From the NCBI GenBank assembly GCA_963835085.1, contig CAWIED010000001.1, forward strand, positions 1,984,001-2,048,000: 64,000 nucleotides of DNA. The letters are read 5' to 3'. A model generated the notes under the pieces. That model was not told the origin of the DNA and made no database searches. It saw nothing but the letters and a program-made list of their open reading frames with translations. Positions within the stretch are counted from its first letter, which is position 1. Each line of letters begins with the position of its first letter. The stretch is from JBDIAG01 sp963835085 (lineage in GTDB: Bacteria > Actinomycetota > Actinomycetes > Actinomycetales > CAWJMD01). The position numbers were made by a program, and so were the translations under genes. Below, in pieces: positions 61,159 to 64,000 of the stretch.

Positions 61159-61877
61159 CGTCCGGCCTCCTCAACAGTGACCTGCGCGGTCCCGTCCTGC
61201 TGTGCCGTCGCTGCGCCGGCCTTAGCGGCGCTCTGCACCAAGCCGCGCTCGCGGGCATAGTCTTCCAACAGGTCGCGCAACTGCCGCCGACCTCGGTGCA
61301 GCCGCGACATCACGGTGCCGATGGGAGTGCCCATGATCTCGGCGATCTCCTTATAGGCGAAGCCTTCGACGTCTGCGTAGTACACCGCCATCCGGAACTC
61401 CTCCGGCAGTGCCTGGAGGGCGTCTTTGACGTCCGAGTCGGGAAGCCTGTCGAGCGCCTCGGTCTCTGCCGAGCGCAAGCCGGTGGAGCTGTGCGACTCG
61501 GCGCGAGCGAGCTGCCAATCTTCAATGTCTTCGGCGGCCGACTGCAGCGGCTGACGCTGCTTCTTGCGGTAGTTGTTGATGTACGTGTTCGTCAGAATCC
61601 GGTACAGCCAGGCCTTGAGGTTGGTGCCCGGACGGTACTGGTGGAACGAGGCGAACGCCTTCGTAAACGTCTCTTGCACAAGGTCTTCGGCGTCGGCGGG
61701 GTTGCGGGTCATGCGCAGGCCCGCCGAGTAGAGCTGGTCTAGATACTGAAGGGCGTCGCGCTCGAACCGAGCCAGTCGATCGGACGAGGACTCCTGCGGC
61801 GCGCGCTCGGTGTCTTCGCCGATCTCGACCTGCGCGGCGTCATCGGCCCGGTCGCCGGGTGGGGTGCTCTCGCTCAT
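61155..61877 (-). CDS. sigR: Thiol-oxidative-stress ECF sigma factor SigR/SigH
   Basis: A 240-residue sigma factor with an acidic N-terminal extension of ~35 residues. Sigma2 is at ~40-110 (MTRNPADAEDLVQETFTKAF, LYRILTNTYINNYRKKQR) and sigma4 at ~145-200 (LPEEFRMAVYYADVEGFAYK, EIAEIMGTPIGTVMSRLHRG). A further ~30-residue tail follows. It directs thioredoxin, mycothiol and protein quality genes on disulfide stress and is held by RsrA. I chose ATG 61877; in Streptomyces an alternative upstream start makes a longer unstable form, and the frame here is also open to 62066. Confidence 0.92.
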   Translation of the reverse strand: MSESTPPGDRADDAAQVEIGEDTERAPQESSSDRLARFERDALQYLDQLYSAGLRMTRNPADAEDLVQETFTKAFASFHQYRPGTNLKAWLYRILTNTYINNYRKKQRQPLQSAAEDIEDWQLARAESHSSTGLRSAETEALDRLPDSDVKDALQALPEEFRMAVYYADVEGFAYKEIAEIMGTPIGTVMSRLHRGRRQLRDLLEDYARERGLVQSAAKAGAATAQQDGTAQVTVEEAGR

Positions 61878-62162
61878 CGTCGCCCAGCCTAGTGCCCCGA
61901 CGGTCAAGCCCGCCGGGCCGTTGCCGAGCGCGCCGACACTGGCTGCCGGGCGAGCGGCCAACCCGAGGGGACGCCTGCTCAACTGAATGCCACCACCACC
62001 CCCGGCGCGGGTGTCAGGCCTAATGTCCGGGGAAACGCGCAAGCGCCGTCTCGCCACGCTTGTCATCGGCTCCTCCTTGCGATCACGACCCTCCGGCTCC
62101 AGGGGAGTCGCAGGGCTGGCGGCGACACGTGCGCCACGGTCTTCGTTCGGTTCACGGGGGCA

Positions 62163-62189
62163 AACGCCGCACGGACGGCGGGCTATTCC
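62163..62189 (-). promoter_or_regulatory. SigR-type promoter upstream of sigR
   Basis: On the minus strand GGAAT (62189-62185) is followed after 19 bp by GTT (62165-62163), fitting the SigR/SigH consensus GGAAT-N18/19-GTT. It points toward sigR, about 290 bp upstream of its ATG, and would give the positive autoregulation known for this system. Confidence 0.6.
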
Positions 62190-62255
62190 AACCCCTCCCC
62201 GCCGCTCGGCACCTCAGCGCCTCAAGTGGGCAACCACCCTGGCTATCCTGCGGCG

Positions 62256-62780
62256 GTGAGCACCTTCTACGACCTGATGACCAAGCAGATCGCCAACGAG
62301 TTCACCGCCAGCCAGCAGTACCTGGCCATGGCGGTCTACGCCGACGGGCACGACCTGCCTCAACTTGCGGCCCGGTTCTATGCCCAGGCGGTCGAAGAGC
62401 GGAACCACTCCCTGATGTTCGTGCAGTACATGCTCGACCGCGATATCGACGTCAGCATCCCCGGCGTCGCACCGGTGAGCAACACCTTCGACAACGCCAC
62501 CGATGCCATCGCCCAGGCGCTGGCCAACGAGAAGCAGGTCACCAGCGACATCGAGCAGTTGTTCGCCGCCGCCCGCGCCGAGAACGACGCTCTCGGTGAG
62601 CAGTTCATGTTGTGGTTCCTCAAAGAGCAGGTCGAGGAGGTCGCCACCATGACGACTCTGCTCGCCATCGCCAAGCGCGCCGGAGAGAACCTGTTCCAGT
62701 TGGAGGAGTACCTCGCCCGCGAGACGACTGCCGAGGCAGTCGACGCCTCCGCTCCCCCGGTTGCCGGCGGCGCACTCTAA
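62256..62780 (+). CDS. Ferritin
   Basis: A 174-residue bacterial non-haem ferritin. The four-helix bundle begins MSTFYDLMTKQIANEFTASQ; ferroxidase ligands are visible as the Glu in NEFTASQQYL, Glu and His in EERNHSLMFVQYM, and Glu in FLKEQVEEVATM. A C-terminal LFQLEEYLARE helix follows. It stores iron and limits Fenton chemistry, in keeping with the adjacent oxidative-stress regulator. GTG 62256 is the start giving the family N-terminus. Confidence 0.93.
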   Translation: MSTFYDLMTKQIANEFTASQQYLAMAVYADGHDLPQLAARFYAQAVEERNHSLMFVQYMLDRDIDVSIPGVAPVSNTFDNATDAIAQALANEKQVTSDIEQLFAAARAENDALGEQFMLWFLKEQVEEVATMTTLLAIAKRAGENLFQLEEYLARETTAEAVDASAPPVAGGAL

Positions 62781-62810
62781 CGACGCGTCAGCACCTAGCC
62801 TCAGCGCCTA

Positions 62811-63240
62811 TGCCCCGGCATTGGCCCTAGGCACCCAGACGAGTCCACCACTGCCGGGGCGGCCCCCTTTCTTTCATGCCGAACGCGGCGTATTCCACGC
62901 GTCTGGCACCAGGAAAGCGGGCCGCTCCCGCCGTGGCCTCGCTCGTCGGTGTCGAACGCGGACTTCTTCACGCGGTTGGCACCACCCAAACCCCCGCCAC
63001 TGCCTGACCGGCCCTTCGACGATGCCAAAGGCGGTCTATTCCCCGCGTCTGGCACCAGGAAAGCGGGCCGCTCCCGCCGTGGCCGCACTCGACGGTGCCA
63101 AAGGCGGTCTATTCCACGCGGCTGGCACCAGGCAACCAAGTCACCCCGACCTTGGCCTCACTCGAAGTGCCGAGCGCGGACTCGTCCACGCGTCCGGCAC
63201 CCCGCCCTCAAACCGCATGGCCTCGCTCGCCATGACGGTG
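62811..63240. repeat. Family B 73-bp tandem repeat, five units plus a degenerate sixth
   Basis: Units start at 62877, 62950, 63023, 63096 and 63168 and end at 63239, spacing 73, 73, 73, 72 and 71 bp; a weaker unit may precede from 62811. The best-conserved units share TGCCAAAGGCGGTCTATTCC and CGCGTCTGGCACCAGG, forming a GTGCC...GGCAC palindrome. The rest of the unit (GGGCCGCTCCCGCCGTGGCC) is less constant and itself GC-palindromic. No open frame persists through it on either strand with sensible content. Confidence 0.88.
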
Positions 63241-63404
63241 TCCACGGACCTCTGAACCTGGTGGTAGCGGTCAAGGCCCCGTTGTCGCCGGGCTCTGATT
63301 GGAACAGGACGATGAGTAGGCACCGGATCGGTTGATTCGCGGGGTCGCTGCGCCAGATCACCACGGTAAAGGGCCGAGGACCCCTACAAGTCAGACCCGG
63401 TCGA

Positions 63405-63495
63405 TGTCCAGAATCCGGCACCAGTGCCAGCCGATGAAGCTCAGCTGAGCACAGAACCCCAACCCCCTGCACCCAAGCGAGCCGGATTCCGGACA
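63405..63495 (+). repeat. Family A palindromic element, copy 3
   Basis: Left arm TGTCCAGAATCCGGC (63405-63419) and right arm GCCGGATTCCGGACA (63481-63495) pair with one mismatch. Internal ACCAGTGCCAGCCGAT and CAGCTGAGCACAGAAC match the other copies. Similarity to the 6652 copy extends outside the left arm (GTCAGACCCGGTCGA), so the mobile or duplicated unit may be longer than the palindrome. Confidence 0.85.
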
Positions 63496-63636
63496 TCCCA
63501 GCACCAGAGCAGCGACCCACCACCCGGCACCCGCCCGCACCACCGGGACACATCGGCCACCCTTCCTGTCGACGGCGCTCCAAGGCTGTTCAGTCCTAGA
63601 GCGCCGCTGACACTCCTCAGCGCAGATCCGTGTCGG

Positions 63637-63725
63637 TGTCCCAAATTCGACCCGATCGCCAGCCAGCGACCTCGGCTGAGCACGAATCCACGCCCCCACG
63701 CAACGATCATGGCGAAAATGGGACA
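63637..63725 (+). repeat. Family A palindromic element, copy 4 (diverged arms)
   Basis: Arms TGTCCCAAATTCGAC (63637-63651) and GGCGAAAATGGGACA (63711-63725) differ strongly from the other copies yet still pair at 12 of 15 positions. The core CTCGGCTGAGCACGAATCC and the 59-bp interior length are conserved. Conserved core with re-matched arms suggests the fold matters. Confidence 0.7.
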
Positions 63726-63863
63726 ACCACGGGCCGTGCGGAACCCAGCCAACTGCGGTCCCGCCGAACGATCCCGCGTCCACCTGTCACGTTCTTCACC
63801 CACCCGTCACCAACCTGGTGACACCCCCGCGAACAACGTCACACCTCGACAACCGTAAGCGGG

Positions 63864-64000
63864 TCAGCCCTGGCACCCCGGATCAGCACACCACACAGAC
63901 ACCCGATCCTTTGGAATAGATCGGACTAGGAGTCTCGCGAGCCGCTGGTCGTCAGGGTGGAGCCCGGCCGTGTCGCCATAGCACAGGAACCGTCCAACTC
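63864..64000 (-). CDS. Possible C-terminal end of a gene running off the right edge
   Basis: On the minus strand an open frame enters from the right edge, reads FLCYGDTAGLHPDDQRLARL and ends VWCADPGCQG at the TGA at 63866-63864. Composition is protein-like but only 44 codons are visible and no family is recognised. Confidence 0.3.
   Translation of the reverse strand, partial: VGRFLCYGDTAGLHPDDQRLARLLVRSIPKDRVSVWCADPGCQG

Larger units (their letters stand above)
63241..63863. other. Non-coding region with two family A elements
   Basis: About 620 bp after the family B array contain two family A palindromes (63405-63495 and 63637-63725) and no supportable gene. Predicted frames on both strands run through the palindromes and repeat peptides such as VPDSGHRPGL/VRNPA, which are translation artefacts of the repeats. 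Confidence 0.6.

Noticed and set aside
62877..63240. CRISPR array
   Set aside because: The unit is 73 bp with similarity along much of its length, not short identical repeats with unique spacers, and no cas gene is in the window.
63158..63583. 141-codon minus-strand frame and its neighbours near the right end
   Set aside because: They run through the family A and B repeats, and peptides such as VPDSGHRPGL recur wherever the repeat occurs.

Overview
The window comes from a high-GC Gram-positive actinobacterium. Diagnostic features are a fused 2-oxoglutarate E1/E2 enzyme (kgd), the SigR/RsrA thiol-oxidation switch, the 24-residue ribosomal protein bL37, nickel superoxide dismutase with its protease, GuaB1, an ECF41 sigma factor and many GTG starts in 4-bp overlapping operons. 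I cannot name the genus; Propionibacteriales or Micrococcales are possible.

Layout. 1-2.9 kb: the edge of lysA and a GGDEF/EAL c-di-GMP protein. 2.9-12.2 kb: an iron block. A heterodimeric ABC exporter (+) converges on a five-gene siderophore uptake operon (-) that starts at a DtxR/IdeR-like palindrome near 12.18 kb; the first permease gene is frameshifted. 12.3-19.7 kb: methyltransferase, hydrolases, an ECF41 sigma operon, a collapsed NADH dehydrogenase, an AraC regulator and an NmrA/SnoaL pair. 19.75-34.6 kb: a decaying catabolic island. It holds KDPG aldolase, a P-loop kinase, a broken AroE-like enzyme, an SDR, an MHS transporter, two Gfo/Idh/MocA oxidoreductases, two TIM-barrel isomerases, a VOC protein and a LacI regulator, between a truncated esterase and a serine-recombinase remnant next to tRNA-Arg(CCG). 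A shared operator-like motif recurs at three places in it. Indels are dense here and nearly absent elsewhere.

34.8-64 kb: ordinary core chromosome. It contains an M15 peptidase, two CNNM/CBS membrane proteins, tpx, guaB1, a two-component system, kgd, an amino acid oxidase-like enzyme, a small DUF6104-like protein with an SGNH protein that lacks its nucleophile, a methyltransferase, a quinone oxidoreductase, a PhoD-like phosphatase, sodN/sodX, a GFA protein, a SWIM/SNF2 helicase, pilT with a long acidic N-terminus, bL37, rsrA-sigR and ferritin.

The most unusual signal is non-coding. Three families of intergenic palindromes occur: (A) four ~90-bp elements with 15-bp terminal inverted repeats and a conserved core, arms covarying between copies, all in gaps between convergent or apparently convergent genes; (B) a 73-bp tandem repeat with an internal GTGCC...GGCAC palindrome, as a 2-unit array at 40.9 kb and a 5-unit array at 62.9 kb; (C) a long hairpin centred on GATGCCCC/GGGGCATC at 40.8 and 53.6 kb. 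I know of no described family that matches them.
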